This document shows, piece after piece, positions 43,760 to 56,164 of a DNA stretch of 64,000 nucleotides. Under the pieces are notes generated by a model, which had not been told where the DNA came from, ran no database searches, and worked only from the letters and a program-made list of their open reading frames with translations. Position 1 is the stretch's first letter, and each line of letters opens with the position of its first letter. The position numbers were made by a program, and so were the translations under genes. The stretch is from Beroe forskalii (Eukaryota; Ctenophora; Nuda; Beroida; Beroidae): the NCBI GenBank assembly GCA_011033025.1, contig WFMF01000026.1:434001-498000 (forward strand). Direction: 5' to 3'.

Positions 43760-45400
43760 AATTCAAACACTACTATATAAAATCAAATTTGAGGCACCTT
43801 ATGATTAAAGCACGGAGATCCTGAAGACGAATTTTGACTTATGTTTTCTTTAAGTCATTTTCGAAACTATTAGTAGATAGTGTGGTGTTGTTGTCATAGG
43901 CTTTAATCAATGTTGGTTATTTTGACTTTTACAAAATGAGCAGTCTTATTGAATATAATAACAATAAATAATTATATTTGCAAAAATGGTGGTAATACAC
44001 CTGTCACATTATCTTAGTGTGTATACAATTATGATACAGTGACAATTTTCCCTTGTCTGTTCCCTTGTCTGTTGCCTCAGCCTTCATCCTATATCCTCCA
44101 TCTCACATTGACACACATCAAGGTTACATTCAAGTATCCTTTTTAACTTTAAATCTATTATATAGTGACACAATGTTTGTATATTTATTATATAGTGACA
44201 CAATGTTTGTATATTTAGAAGTAATTAAATTAATTAAATTGACAGGATCCAAGTGAGATACTTTTGTCAAAGATCTAGGCAGATTCAAACAAATCTTAAT
44301 GATACACCAAAAATGATATGGTGCAATGAAAGCTTACACTGTGGCACATGGACTTGCGACCATGTATTGGGGTTGAATGCATCTGATGGGTGCCCAATGC
44401 TCCCCCAACCACTAGATGGTTTGTTAGTTTCATAAGCTTCAAGTTCATTTAGGAATTTAAGTTCATCATTCGTCTTCGTCCAGTGAAGGGAATTCAAAGC
44501 TTCATCTGGTCAAACTAGATCGAAAGATCAAGTCAACTGTCACTTAAAAGCATAAAATGTTATGAGCACAATTGAAGGCAACTCAGTAGAGATGAAACAA
44601 CCAGTGGAACAATGCCTCCATATAATAACATCAACATACAATAATCAGCTCAAATAATAATCAACCTATCTGTATTCAAGGAACAGAAATAGGAAATGTC
44701 CAAAGAGAAAAATTCAATACCCAAACCTACAACCTTAGGATTATATTATGGAGTATATTCTATTGAAAACAGTCAATTCAATCTCTTAAATTTAAATAAG
44801 TATCTTGAAGCAATGAAATCTACTGACATTTTTATCTTAGTATACAGCCTAACTTATTCACCTAGATTTATCAGCACTGTAATTTCTATTTATTTTCATT
44901 GACTATACTATACTACTAAACTGTTTTAAAGGATTCATTCTTTAATTGTTGATAATTCTTGTCATTTTGTTTATTTTTATATTTCATGTTACGATAATTT
45001 TCCATAAGGTGAAATAAAGTATTACATTTAAATTTTCTTGTGACAACAACTTTTGTTTTTAAAATATTTCACACGTAGTTGTGCATAGGGTTAAAGTAAT
45101 TAATTTTATTTTGATTTACTGGATCATTTTTGGACTCACTACTCCTATAGGAAATGCAAATGGACCTTCTATGCAAATCACCCAAAACATAGTGAACACA
45201 AATTTGCACACTGTCACTACAAAAGCTATTCATGTGCCACATAAAATCCCACTCTTGAGAAGATCAAGATACCATAGTTAGAATATTAGTGGCACAATGT
45301 TTATGTAGAAGAAGTAATTACATAATGAATTAATTATGATATAACTGTCATTGTTTTCATATTCTATTGACTTGAATCTGTTCCTAAGAATGATAGTGCT
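43760..45400. other. Spacer upstream of the sulfotransferase
   Basis: AT-rich DNA. A 30-bp unit with ATAGTGACACAATGTTTGTA is duplicated at 44155-44218. I see no exon with homology; short ORFs look random. Confidence 0.45.
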
Positions 45401-45405
45401 GAACT

Positions 45406-46593
45406 ATGGCCAGCAAAAAGTTTCTTGTTTGTGCTGCTGCCTCTTTTGGTGTCCTTTATACCATCTTCCTTCATCTTCAAATGTCCTACAACTACTACAA
45501 TGATGCCTGGGAACTTGAAGGAAATCACTTACATGATAATGATCACATTGAACAACATTCAGCTGAACTTAAAAGTGATGTGAAGAAATTTGATGCTTCA
45601 AAAGCAGGAAAAATTGCTGTTATGCTAAATTGTGAGGGTAGGTCTGGATCAACCTGGTTGAGCTCATTCTTCTGGAGAAATCCTAATGTTTTTTATATCT
45701 ATGAACCATTATATCCAGTTCCTTTGAATAAATATGCCAAACAGAAAGCTAACTTGGATGATGATTTTGCCAATGTACTACAAGTTTCTGACATAGCCAA
45801 CTGCAATTTAGAAACGAAAAGTGGGGAAACAATGTTTCCAATGGTTCTTGGAAGGTACCCAAATTATCAGCCATTTTTGAAACATTGTGAAGAAAATAAT
45901 AACTGTCCACCATCATTAACATCATTTTGTCAGTCCAAAAGTCATGTTGTACAAAAAGTTATTAGATTTTATAACATAAGCTACTATCATCAGCTGCAAA
46001 ATAACCTGGAAATGCCTTTAAAGATCATCCACCTTATAAGAGATCCTCGTCCACACATACTCTCAAGGGAGAAGTTTTTTAAGGGTATGTTTAATGATGA
46101 CTTAGACTATAGTAAACTTAGTGAAGCAGAGAAAAGTGATGAAAGAAGAAAATTGTGCTTGCGTGAATATGAAAATCTTAAATTTGGAGATTCTGGTGTT
46201 TTAAATGAGGACACATATTTACGTCTAAGTCATGAGGAAATGTCACTTGACCCATTAAACTGGGCAAAAAGATTATACCAATTCACTGGTCTAGAATTTA
46301 CAGAAGAAACAGAATCATACATAAAAGAGATAACAAATGGGAAGTCTTTGGTTAAAGATGGTAAGGATCCTGATGGAAGATATGCTGGTTTTAGTGTTTA
46401 TAGGAATACACTTTCTGTCCTTTATAATTGGATGTCTGCCAAAGCAAAACACGTACACAACATTGAAAAAGAATGCAAGGAAGTACTTGATTATCTTGGT
46501 TATGTAAATGTATATGATGATGAATTAAATTTAATTAACAAAAATCCATGGCCAAGGCTAGTTGATGATGAAAATGTCCCATTAAAAATATGA
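45406..46593 (+). CDS. Carbohydrate (GlcNAc/Gal-type) 6-O-sulfotransferase, type II membrane, 395 aa
   Basis: A single-exon Golgi sulfotransferase of the CHST1-7 group, which moves sulfate from PAPS to the 6-position of Gal, GalNAc or GlcNAc in glycans. Residues 1-5 are cytosolic, and 6-26 are one hydrophobic signal anchor. A stem follows, with the catalytic domain from about residue 68. The 5'-phosphosulfate loop is GRSGSTWLSSFF at 78-89. The 3'-phosphate site is HLIRDPRPHILSR at 209-221, with Arg212 and Ser220. YIYEPLYPV (97-105) fits the family, and Asn190 is in a glycosylation sequon. The length is normal (390-480 in vertebrates) and the frame is intact. Single-exon organisation is common in this group. 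The exact acceptor sugar cannot be told from sequence. Confidence 0.88.
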   Translation: MASKKFLVCAAASFGVLYTIFLHLQMSYNYYNDAWELEGNHLHDNDHIEQHSAELKSDVKKFDASKAGKIAVMLNCEGRSGSTWLSSFFWRNPNVFYIYEPLYPVPLNKYAKQKANLDDDFANVLQVSDIANCNLETKSGETMFPMVLGRYPNYQPFLKHCEENNNCPPSLTSFCQSKSHVVQKVIRFYNISYYHQLQNNLEMPLKIIHLIRDPRPHILSREKFFKGMFNDDLDYSKLSEAEKSDERRKLCLREYENLKFGDSGVLNEDTYLRLSHEEMSLDPLNWAKRLYQFTGLEFTEETESYIKEITNGKSLVKDGKDPDGRYAGFSVYRNTLSVLYNWMSAKAKHVHNIEKECKEVLDYLGYVNVYDDELNLINKNPWPRLVDDENVPLKI

Positions 46594-47190
46594 AAGAAAT
46601 GACCCACTTCTATCTATATTCTATGACTGGCATATATTTCAGCAACGTCACTGTAAGTTCTAACATCTTACTTGGAACTTATTTCAGTTCAAAATTGTTT
46701 TCATAAACTTATTTTGTTAGTATTTATGTTTATTGAAAAGGGATGTTGTTTATATTGTAACTAATATCAAAAATATTGAAATTGATAAATTTCCTTATTT
46801 CAACAGTGCTGTTTATAAAGTTTCTATTTGAATTTCACATGTAAAGTTATGCATTGATGACAATTTAAAATTGAATCATAACTTGATGTTCACCGTGAGT
46901 TTGTTTTACTCCTTCTCATTCATAATATGCAGTACATATAAGATTTCTAATATAAGATTTCTAATATCAAGATTATATAATTCACCATATATTGATTCTT
47001 CAAAATGGAAAAAAAGGTTTAGCTACAGAACATTCAGGCTATTTATTATTCTAACTGAAAATTTGATGCCATTGTATTTTATGAATCATGATTATTTTTG
47101 TAGTACCTATTAAATATCTTAATATCATGCCTGGATGAAATTACTGAATAACTGTGTCGTAGGTAGTCTGTAGTGTTGCCCCAAAGTACC
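46594..47190. other. Intergenic spacer before HPRT
   Basis: About 600 bp of AT-rich DNA holding the sulfotransferase 3' UTR and HPRT promoter. No separate gene seen. Confidence 0.5.
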
Positions 47191-50100
47191 ATGTCAGATA
47201 ACTGCATTGAGAAGAAGTGTCTTGTGGTGAGTACAGGGTACCAATTATTACTTCTATTTCAGTCTATTATTAATGAATTAGTGACATGATTTTTTGATGC
47301 CCCTTGTAACTGATTCTGCTTTCAAAGTTTCAAGCTTATTCTATTCCACTAACACTCTAAGACTCTGTAACAAACTGAATTTAACAAGTGTGGAGCATCA
47401 TTAGATTGGTCATTGCCGACTGTTATTGATCATGATGCATGATTTCAGATTCCAGATGGGTCTGGGTACGATATCAATATGTTCAAAGTTCCAGTGAAAT
47501 ATGCTAGTTTCATCAAATCTATCCTCATTCCCAATGGACTTGTTAAAGACAGGTTAATAACTTTATAACATAGGTAATAGGCATCATCATGTGTTTCTTG
47601 TGTTTTCTATGTTGCTCGCCATAATTCGCCAGAGAAATTGTATTCTTTGATGCATCTTTTCGAATTTTGCTCAGCTTGCTCTGTCTTCCTTTAGAAGTTT
47701 AATTTCTAACTGTGTTTCAGAACACATAAAATGGCTGCAGACATTCTGACATCTTTACCTTCGTGCAAGTCTCTGGTTGTCCTTTGCGTTCTCAAAGGAG
47801 GTAAGGCGATATTACAATATTCTGATGGTGGTGTTTGTAACCAGAGTGCTAACTTTCGGGTTCTTGCAATTTGCACCTTCGTCATTCCAAACCCATAAAC
47901 CCTGGACTTCATGACGAAACGTATTGCCAACACATACTAGCACATGGTAAGCCAACACCGAACCTGGATATAATCAAAGATATTCTAATCAGACACTTCA
48001 AAGGAGGGTACAAATTCTGCAGCGAATTGGTGGATGCTATGGAACAGTACATTTGCACTTGTGAAATCAACATGTCAGTTAAAGTGGAATTCATCCGCCT
48101 CAAGAGCTACCACGTGAGTCGTTAGTAGTTGTTGCAAAAACACACGTAATTCTTTTGTTTTCTCAATGATTGATGATAGCATGATAAAACATAAGTCCTG
48201 AGTCTCTGAATGGCTAATTATCCGTCCATTTTCAAGATCAGACTTCCACTGATAATACTACAAATGTGCTCTCCTTGTAGAATCTTAAAATGTACACCAG
48301 TACACGCGGAATCTATTTCCGAAGAAATCCACATAAGTACTACCGAGATTGGTTCGGCCATGGCCATTGTTCAAATCATGTTCCTTCAGTACGATACAAT
48401 GATAGTCTCATTAAATTATTAATGTACTAACCTAATTCTGTAACAGTTATTCGTTAGATTATCTAATCTTCTAATAAAGATCTACAGCAGGGTGTCATTT
48501 GAATAATTGCGTTTTTATATATGAAATCATGCAAAAAATGGGGCGCGAAAATAATTTTGACGCTCCTATTGTACCAGTCAAATGCAGTACTGGAGGATTG
48601 AGGCCTGCTCAATAACTGTATTGTAACATTAAATTATGGTTCAGAACATTACAAAAATCATAAAGTTTCAAACATGATTATGTTTCAGAACTTTTCCTCC
48701 CGTGATTATGTTTCAGAACGTTCCAAACATAATCACGTTTCAGAACGTTCCAAACATGATTACGTTTCAGAACGTTTCAAACATGAAGAGCTACCACAAC
48801 GTTTCCAGCACCGGTGAAGTAGAAGTCATTGGTTTATCAGACTTGTCAGAACTGAGTGGGAAGGTACGTGATTAAATACATGTTCTCGTAAGTGTTGTAC
48901 CTTCATGAATATAGAAAGGCGAATATAACTACAAAATTTTATTTTCTACCCTAAACAACTCGTGATTAGCTGCCTACAGTCCTCAGTTTAGACATTGTGT
49001 AGGTGCCTTGTTACTTCATTGTGTGCTTGTGTTGCTACAGTTCAATATCACGAGCTTATTAATAACTGGTTCCATTGTGCGCTTATAAAGTAATGACTTG
49101 AACTCTCACCTTTGTTTAGAATATGTCATTGTCCAGCAATTTTCATGCTTTTATGCTGGCCTGATAACAAGGACTTACGCGAAATGTATTGAAGTACCAC
49201 GATATTGCGTAAAGTTTCACCTTCAAGTCTTCAAAAACTTGTGTTTACTGCGGCTACCACCTGTTACTTAATGGCATTCAATGCTTTGCTAGAATGGAAG
49301 AATGCATCGAGAATAGATTAGTAATAAAGTGGGAATTGTATGTTTGTGTAAGACTAATAACAGTTTTGTAGTTTACATTCCTTTCAAAGGGGCCGGGCCG
49401 GGCGGGGGTTGCGAGGTGGATTTCCGTTTTTCGTTTCTAACTTTCAGTAGGTTTTAACCGCAAAAAAGTTTTTTTTCTAGAGGAAATTAAAAAAAGTTTT
49501 TTTTTTTTTTTCTAGAGGAAATTAAACTATTTATTAGGCATATTTAAATCACAAATTATATGCTCTTAATAGACTGTGTACTGCACACAAAATCTTCTAT
49601 CGCAATTTTCTATGAATTAACTTGAAGATCTACCCCTCTTGTGTTCCAAGGAATTTCAATCAAAGTTCATGACGTTCCATAACACTTGATAATCTTTGAT
49701 GAGCCTGCTCGTAGCCCAGTACCCGTGACTTGTGTGTCTTCCTCACACTACTGAGTTATCAAACGCTTTCAGGACATTCTGATAGTAGAGGATATCATCG
49801 ACACAGGGAGGACAATGACAAAAGCTCTCAAGCTCCTCCAAACCTACAATCCCGCTAGTGTTCAATGTGCCAGTTTGCTGAACTCCCAGGCTGTATTTAA
49901 CGTTTACACATTATATAATACACAGTACACACGACCGCCACGTTTCAGTGTGTGATACTGATTTAACGGTACATACCAGTAGAAAGCACTTTCGTAATAC
50001 GTTCTACATGTTATTTATAACTGACGCTTCCGTCAGCTACCCCATCTTAGAATTCTACATGGTGCTGTGCGACTCCGAAATTTCAGAATTATTCTCATTT

Positions 50101-53100
50101 CCTCATTTCTCGAAGTTGCGACATCAGCGTTGCGCAGTATACCGTGTTACGATAAGGGTGTGGTAACACGTTGGTATGTGAGAAATGGGACATAGATCTC
50201 TATGCCACTTTGGCAAATCTAGTGCATAAGACCTGCATTAGCCTGGCTAAATGGCATACACGTTTCTGCTCGAACCATAGGTGCTGAGGAAACCACTTAC
50301 TCACTCAGAAAAGTAACTTTCAACGATCATTGAATTTTTTTTGATTGTGTCTATTATATGATTTTATTCGATGATTCACCACCTTTTCAGTTTGCTGTTG
50401 AAGAGAACACCTATGAGTTGTGGTTATGTCCCGGAATGTAAGTCAAAATCCCAATAAAACTTCAAATAAAAACCTTGTTTAGACTTCAAAAACACATATT
50501 AAAGTAATAACACTTGACCAAGTCCACCCCTAATCGGACATATTTAATCGAGTTTAAAGTGTACAATACCAAAAACCTGTGTAAATTCAATAACCACACA
50601 AAACCTACTGAATATTGTCCATCTTCCTAAACTCCACACTTCATTACACATATATTTCCATTTTATACACGTTTCTTACATTCACTCACCTGTAAAAAGG
50701 ATTTCACATGACGTGTAACGTTCCAGTACCTCGTCTAGCAGTGTGCCGTGTAGGTCTCAACCCCCCTCCCTACACACTCAGATCTACAATATATAGCTGT
50801 ATACCAACATTTCCATGTGGGACCTGACTAACTTGAATTACTGAATTAGTGTTAGGACTAATTTCTTAATCAACGACGGAAAAATTATTATCTATAGGTA
50901 TTATGTGTTCTAATAAAGTAATAATATTCAATACTTTACTATTCCTAATTCGTGCATCTTTGAAAACAATGAATTTATCTGTATATAGATAAATAATAAT
51001 GGATTTAAAATCTTGAACCTTTGAACATCGGATCTCTTGGATATCCGATCTACTTCAATACCTTATCCTCTAACTATTGTACGTAACTGCTGTAATGTGA
51101 TGTGGCATGTCCTGTAAAATAAAGGGTACCAAAATTGAGTTACATGCGCCGCGCATTCAAAGTTTAGAAGATTTCCACAGTATGTTACAGCTGGTTGTAT
51201 GTTAAGATTCAGATAGATGCTTGAAAGGTGAACTTTGATGTCTTAGAGCCTTAGAGTAGGTATGTAGGATGATCAAAATGGCTCTCTAGAGACTAGAAAT
51301 AGTCCAATAAATTGCATGTTTTATAATTTGCATATTATTAGGTATTATGTAAAGGTACCATTTACTTACTTTGGGGTGGAACGGAAAATTCGGCCGAAGC
51401 CCTACAAACCGTGCCGTCAGGAACAACCTCTGCTGGCTGACCGCTGAGCCTAAGGCTCCCTGATATATACAATAATTATATTACCAATATGATAAGCTGC
51501 GACGATCCTCCCGGAGCCTAGATGATCGTCGCTACCTCACGTCATGCAGTCCCAAAAGATAGCAAGATCCAGAGGGAAGGCAGAGACCGATCCGCAAGGT
51601 GTAGTACCTGGCACACTAGGAGTGCAGAAGTCTGGAGTTTAATACTTTTTAGTTGGATCAAAGAGATCACTTTCGGAGAAACGACCTGTGAGATTGTTAT
51701 CTACATTAGAGCTAAAAAGGTCTGGGTAGGTAAGTGAGCATTTCCCAAATAGCCCTAGTCTGATTGTCATGTATGCTGGACAGTAACAGAAAAAATGTTC
51801 TGTGGTTTCTTCCTCCCAGTCACATCTAGGGCAGATGGGGGAGGAGAAGTTGTTACATTTATACTGAAAGTAAGCTAAGGGGCTGTGGCCTGAGAATAAC
51901 CATGAAAGCCATCTGAGATGGGAGGTGGAGTTTGAAGCTAAAGGTACCATATCTACATACTAACATACGTTCCTTAAATCTCAAAGTTAATGGCATGACG
52001 TGTACTTACCATAGTAACCATAGCAACATACAATGTACGTCACACAGATCATGATTTGGAATACTCTTCCAGAGAATCAAAAAGGTAATTAGACCCTCGC
52101 TTTTGTTCATTTTGGCAGCTCTTTTCCCACCTCTGTACTGCAGTACACACTAAGCACGTAGATAACCACCAATACCACCAAATAATACCTACATTGATGA
52201 GGTAAAACAGTATAAAGTATGAATAGTATAAACAGTAAAGATAAAAAGATGGGAGTTTTCAGCTCTCACTTTTCACAAGAAAATGCCTATTAGTATGTGT
52301 ACGAAATTCTAATGAAATAATGAAATTCAAATGACAAATCCATTAAACTAGCTGTTTGCATGTTGCCGGACTAAAAAGAATGGAAGCTGTCTCTTGTTAT
52401 CTATTTTCGGTTCTGAAAAAACTATTTTAAGTGAAAAATAGACTATTTTCCATCCAGGGATCACTGTTCGTTTACTGTAGTAAACACTGTTAACACCCAC
52501 ACAGTTAAAACCCACACAGTTAACACCCACACAGTTAACACCCATACAGTTATTACCCACATTGTTAACACCCACACTATTAACACCCACACAGTTAAGC
52601 GTTAATCGTTAATACCCACACAGTGATTACACCCACACTGTTAACATCCACACAGTTAAGTGATAACACCCACACTAATAACACTCACATAGTTAACACC
52701 CACACCGTTGACACCCACACTGTTGACACCCACACAGTTAACACACACAGTTAAGTGATAACACCCACACAGTTAAGTGATAGCACCCACACAGTTAAGT
52801 GTTAACACCCACACAGTTAATTAAGTGTTGACACCCACATTGTTAACACCCACATTGTAACCACCCACACTGCTTTACCGAAACAATGCACACCTGACAA
52901 ACTTAAAGGCTTTTTAACTAAGAAACCCAACACTGGATACACTCTTTTAAATCTTGTTTTAAACACACCATGTGTTTGTACATTCTTAATAACAATTTTT
53001 GAGCAAATCTGAGGGAATCTCTAACATTCTGTGGTGATTCTGAAGCATTTTGTAACCTAAAACCATCTGGATAACACAACATAGTGAGCACTCATGTGTG

Positions 53101-56100
53101 TAAATGCCACGACAACATAAACACGCCGTCGTCAATGATACACGAGATACTTGGAATTCTTCACGTCTCCTTGGATTATTATGTGAATTCTGTGATATAA
53201 AAATGTGAAGAGGAACTGACAGTCCTTTTCGAAGGAAGCTTCTGAATGTATTTTCATCTACATGCTTACATTATTCATGTATTACAGACGTGCTGTCTTT
53301 CAATGCAAGTGACGTATCTCAAAGCACCATGAAAGGAGACATCTTTAATTTCATGATTACACAATTTCCACTGAATTCATACAGGCTACAATTACATATT
53401 GTAATCATACAACGATTATAACCCTGGGACGTAAACCTAATTCCTTACTGCTATATTGTATCACTTTAGTATCACTATTTTCATTAGGTACCTATTTCAC
53501 CCTCTTTTTACCACTCTTTATTTCACCCATTCTGACTTTCTGAGTTATTGCCTCACCTCAGTTGTGGGATTTTCTTGCCCTGACGAGTTTGTTCTGGGGT
53601 ATGGGCTGGTAAGTGCGTACTGATCTATCAGTTAATTAGTGTCGAGCAATATCTGTAAAATCGAGCTATATGCGCATTAATAATGATAATTCCTTGATAT
53701 CAATATCTCCGTGATACCTTCAATCATTGGTACTTTTATAAGCAAAAATAAAATCATGAAGCGTATCGTGAAGCTCTTTTTTATGTGATTGATAATCCTT
53801 GAAATCTTAACCTGCGATGTTTTGATGTTGAACATATATTCCGTCAATAAATGGATTGAACGTGGAAGTGATTGTCCGTGAAAACTAAAATAGTAATATC
53901 AGACATCAGACTTTTGACATTTCACATCATTATCACACCCATATGTAACAGAAATGGGCAATATAACGCACTCCATTTATGTATCATACGCAATGAAAGG
54001 CTTTAGTTTATTGAATCAGACATTGGCTTCCACGCCTTGAGACGGGCATCGTATTGTAGCAATGAACAATAACAACGGCGGGCTTAAAGTACTTCTACAC
54101 CGGATCATATCATCGATAACCAATAAATGTATGTGAGATGAGATAAAGATAGGTTTGATAAATGCCTTATTTGGAGTGCTGTGTATGAAAGTGCTGTTCT
54201 TAATTCGCTGTTTGAAAGTGCTGATCTTAATTCGCTGATTGAAAATTTATTTAACTTTCGAAAATTCTGTGTTCTTTTCTATAAGATACAGTCAATTATT
54301 TTTTGCTGGCACAATCCTTACCATCTTTCATATAATATTTCCGGTCGCAGAATATTATCAAATGTAGCGATGGAGTAGATTTCCCCTGGAAATCTTAGTT
54401 TTTATGTGAGTGTTTGTTAGCTTATGATAGTTGTCTAATGTGTAGTTTTAGTTAGCTTTTTAGAACCTTAGTTAAGTGAAGTCAGTACCACATTTTCAGT
54501 CATGGGATTTTCTGTTGAGAATGGCTTCATAATCGGCTTTGGAATTGTGAGTTGCTCCTCGTGATCGTTCAGTTTTGTAACCTTATTCAGAGCCCTCCTT
54601 ATAATTTCCTTGGGGATCCACGGTATCTTGTCTTCTTTTCATCTGAATTTTATTTGATGGAAGGGCCTATTGCATTGCATACAGAGATGGCTAGCTTGCT
54701 TCTGATTTGTAAATGTTTCTCATTAAATGCTCAATGAATGGGATTTTAAAGATTTTTTGCATTTGCTACTGTCGACTTCGCTGCTTTATCAATGTATTTC
54801 ATTCTGCACACATATACTGTATGTTCTATGATTCTAGCTCATAATTCATACATGCAAAGAGCTATTGCAATCTACTGTTGCATAGGGGAAACAATTATCA
54901 TTATATCACCTAATAAGGCTGCATGAATATGCTTGCTAATTTATCATTGTACAAGATCATTGTACAGTAGCCATTATTAAATGTACCGTGTATAATGGAG
55001 ATTGGAGATGTATGATCTTTGCATGTAAACTGCATAGCATGCTAATATCAACTCACTAGCGTTCTTAAATATTAATAAAATATGTATACCTTATATTGGG
55101 CTTAATAACTCAAACAGTGTGTGTAGTTGCTATCTTGCCATATAAAGTGTATGTCGTGTTGTGTACCTATTAACCTATTTTTTATCTGTTTATTCTAAAT
55201 TTAGTAAATCAGCTGCTATCCTATTGTGTTTGTGTACGCCCACCAAGTTTATCATGCTCATTTCTTCAGAAATCAGAATACTAAATTTACGGTCTAATAA
55301 GTCTATATAATAGAAGTAGTAACCCGACACTAACTCAATTTCTTTCAGGATTACAACGAATTCTTCCGTGATTTACCGGTACGTTTAAACATTAAATAAA
55401 GTGTTTATTGACCGAAGTGTATACATTTATCGGTGCCGAATGGTTTATTGGCATGATTAATGCACTAACTTCGGTCGATTGCCATAATTCATTCACGAGC
55501 CAGACGCTTTGATCGACTGAAACTACGCGACTTTGTTTGTGATTATGTCGGCAAGACGATTAGTGCGTTAAATTACTGCATCTCAATTCCTAGTAAGCTA
55601 GTAAATGTAAAACCTTCAAAATATTCTGTGTATGGACTATGGAGCTCTAGGACGTGTATTTCGTTCTAATACTCTGTTGGTTAAATGAGCAGTTAAATGG
55701 TCGTTGTCGGAGGAATTTACGAATAAAGGAGGGGAACTGACATTTGATCTCACGACATTCCATCTCGTGATATTTCTACTCCTGGCAAAGGTTAGGGTCT
55801 GGGTTATGTTTTGTGGTCAGGGTTAAGCTTCGTGTCAGGACAGGGTATAAGTTATCCTGAGATGAAACGTCGTACCTACCCGAATAAAAGCAGGCAAAAT
55901 GTTGAAAATTGAATATTCATATATGGAACACGCGAAAATATCGTACAAATATTTGAGATCCTGGCGCTGCATCACAAATTATCGGCGCGCGCGTGAGCAA
56001 CTAATTAAATCCTGGATTTTGCCACTACAACCAAGATCACTTGGACGAATTTTGCTTGTCGAATTACAATACCGGATTGGAATTAATCTCTGAGTAACAT

Positions 56101-56164
56101 TATTCTGCTTTTACCGCATATAGCGATTATCAATGAGGCTGGAATCGAACACTTCAAAGTGTAG
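47191..56164 (+). CDS. HPRT1: Hypoxanthine-guanine phosphoribosyltransferase, 10 exons, 221 aa
   Basis: A cytosolic purine-salvage enzyme turning hypoxanthine or guanine plus PRPP into IMP or GMP. Exons: 47191-47226, 47449-47552, 47721-47800, 48007-48113, 48798-48863, 49773-49873, 50391-50437, 53562-53608, 55349-55378, 56117-56164. Motifs in order: GSGYDINMF, ILIPNGLVKDR, VLCVLKGGYKF (the LKGG pyrophosphate loop), FIRLKSYHN then STGEVEVIG, the PRPP loop DILIVEDIIDTGRTM, LLLKRTPMSCGYVPE, VGFSCPDEFVLGYGL, DYNEFFRDLP and the tail HIAIINEAGIEHFKV. The human protein has 218 residues. Exon sizes of 66, 101, 47 and 77 (47+30) nt match human exons 4, 5+6, 7 and 8, which fixes the boundaries. Introns at 47801 and 53609 split human exons. 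Introns 4, 6 and 9 lack canonical ends in the sequence as given (see findings). Confidence 0.93.
48637..48785 (+). repeat. 27-bp repeat built from the HPRT exon-5 acceptor
   Basis: Four to five tandem copies of a unit like CATGATTACGTTTCAGAACG plus TTCCAAA lie directly before exon 5. GTTTCAG followed by AACGTTTC is what a normal acceptor plus the start of exon 5 (AACGTTTCCAGC) would be. Confidence 0.8.
51380..51955 (-). pseudogene. LINE 3' fragment with C-terminal zinc knuckle (I/R1-like)
   Basis: The minus-strand frame 51950-51639 reads LSWLFSGHSPLAYFQYKC, then CPRCDWEEETTEHFFCYCP. This is the Cys-x2-Cys ... His-x4-Cys knuckle found at the end of I, R1 and Jockey-group ORF2 proteins, after the RNase H or RT. 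The GC-rich 51380-51640 is probably its 3' UTR. It is a different lineage from LINEs A to C. Confidence 0.65.
52485..52875. repeat. CACCCACACAGTTAA minisatellite
   Basis: About 25 units of roughly 15 bp (TTAACACCCACACAG), some with an AAGTGATAACACC variant, in HPRT intron 7. The minus-strand Gly-Val-Asn repeat ORF here is an artefact of the unit being a multiple of three. Confidence 0.9.
53609..55348 (+). other. HPRT intron 8
   Basis: A 1.7-kb intron that splits human exon 8, with canonical GTAAGT and TTTCAG ends. AT-rich; no gene seen inside. Confidence 0.6.
55379..56116 (+). other. HPRT intron 9
   Basis: A 738-bp intron at the conserved human intron 8 position. It begins GTACGT, but the bases before exon 10 read TTTACCG rather than an AG acceptor. 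No gene inside. Confidence 0.6.

Larger units (their letters stand above)
50438..53561 (+). other. HPRT intron 7
   Basis: The largest HPRT intron. It hosts a LINE 3' fragment on the minus strand (51380-51955) and a minisatellite (52485-52875); the rest is AT-rich with nothing recognised. Donor GTAAGT at 50438 and acceptor CCTCAG at 53561 are canonical. Confidence 0.7.

Noticed and set aside
48114..48797. Introner-type insertion as the cause of the 12-bp repeat around HPRT intron 4
   Set aside because: The intron position is shared with human, so it is not a new insertion; the equal-length replacement of the acceptor fits overwriting better.
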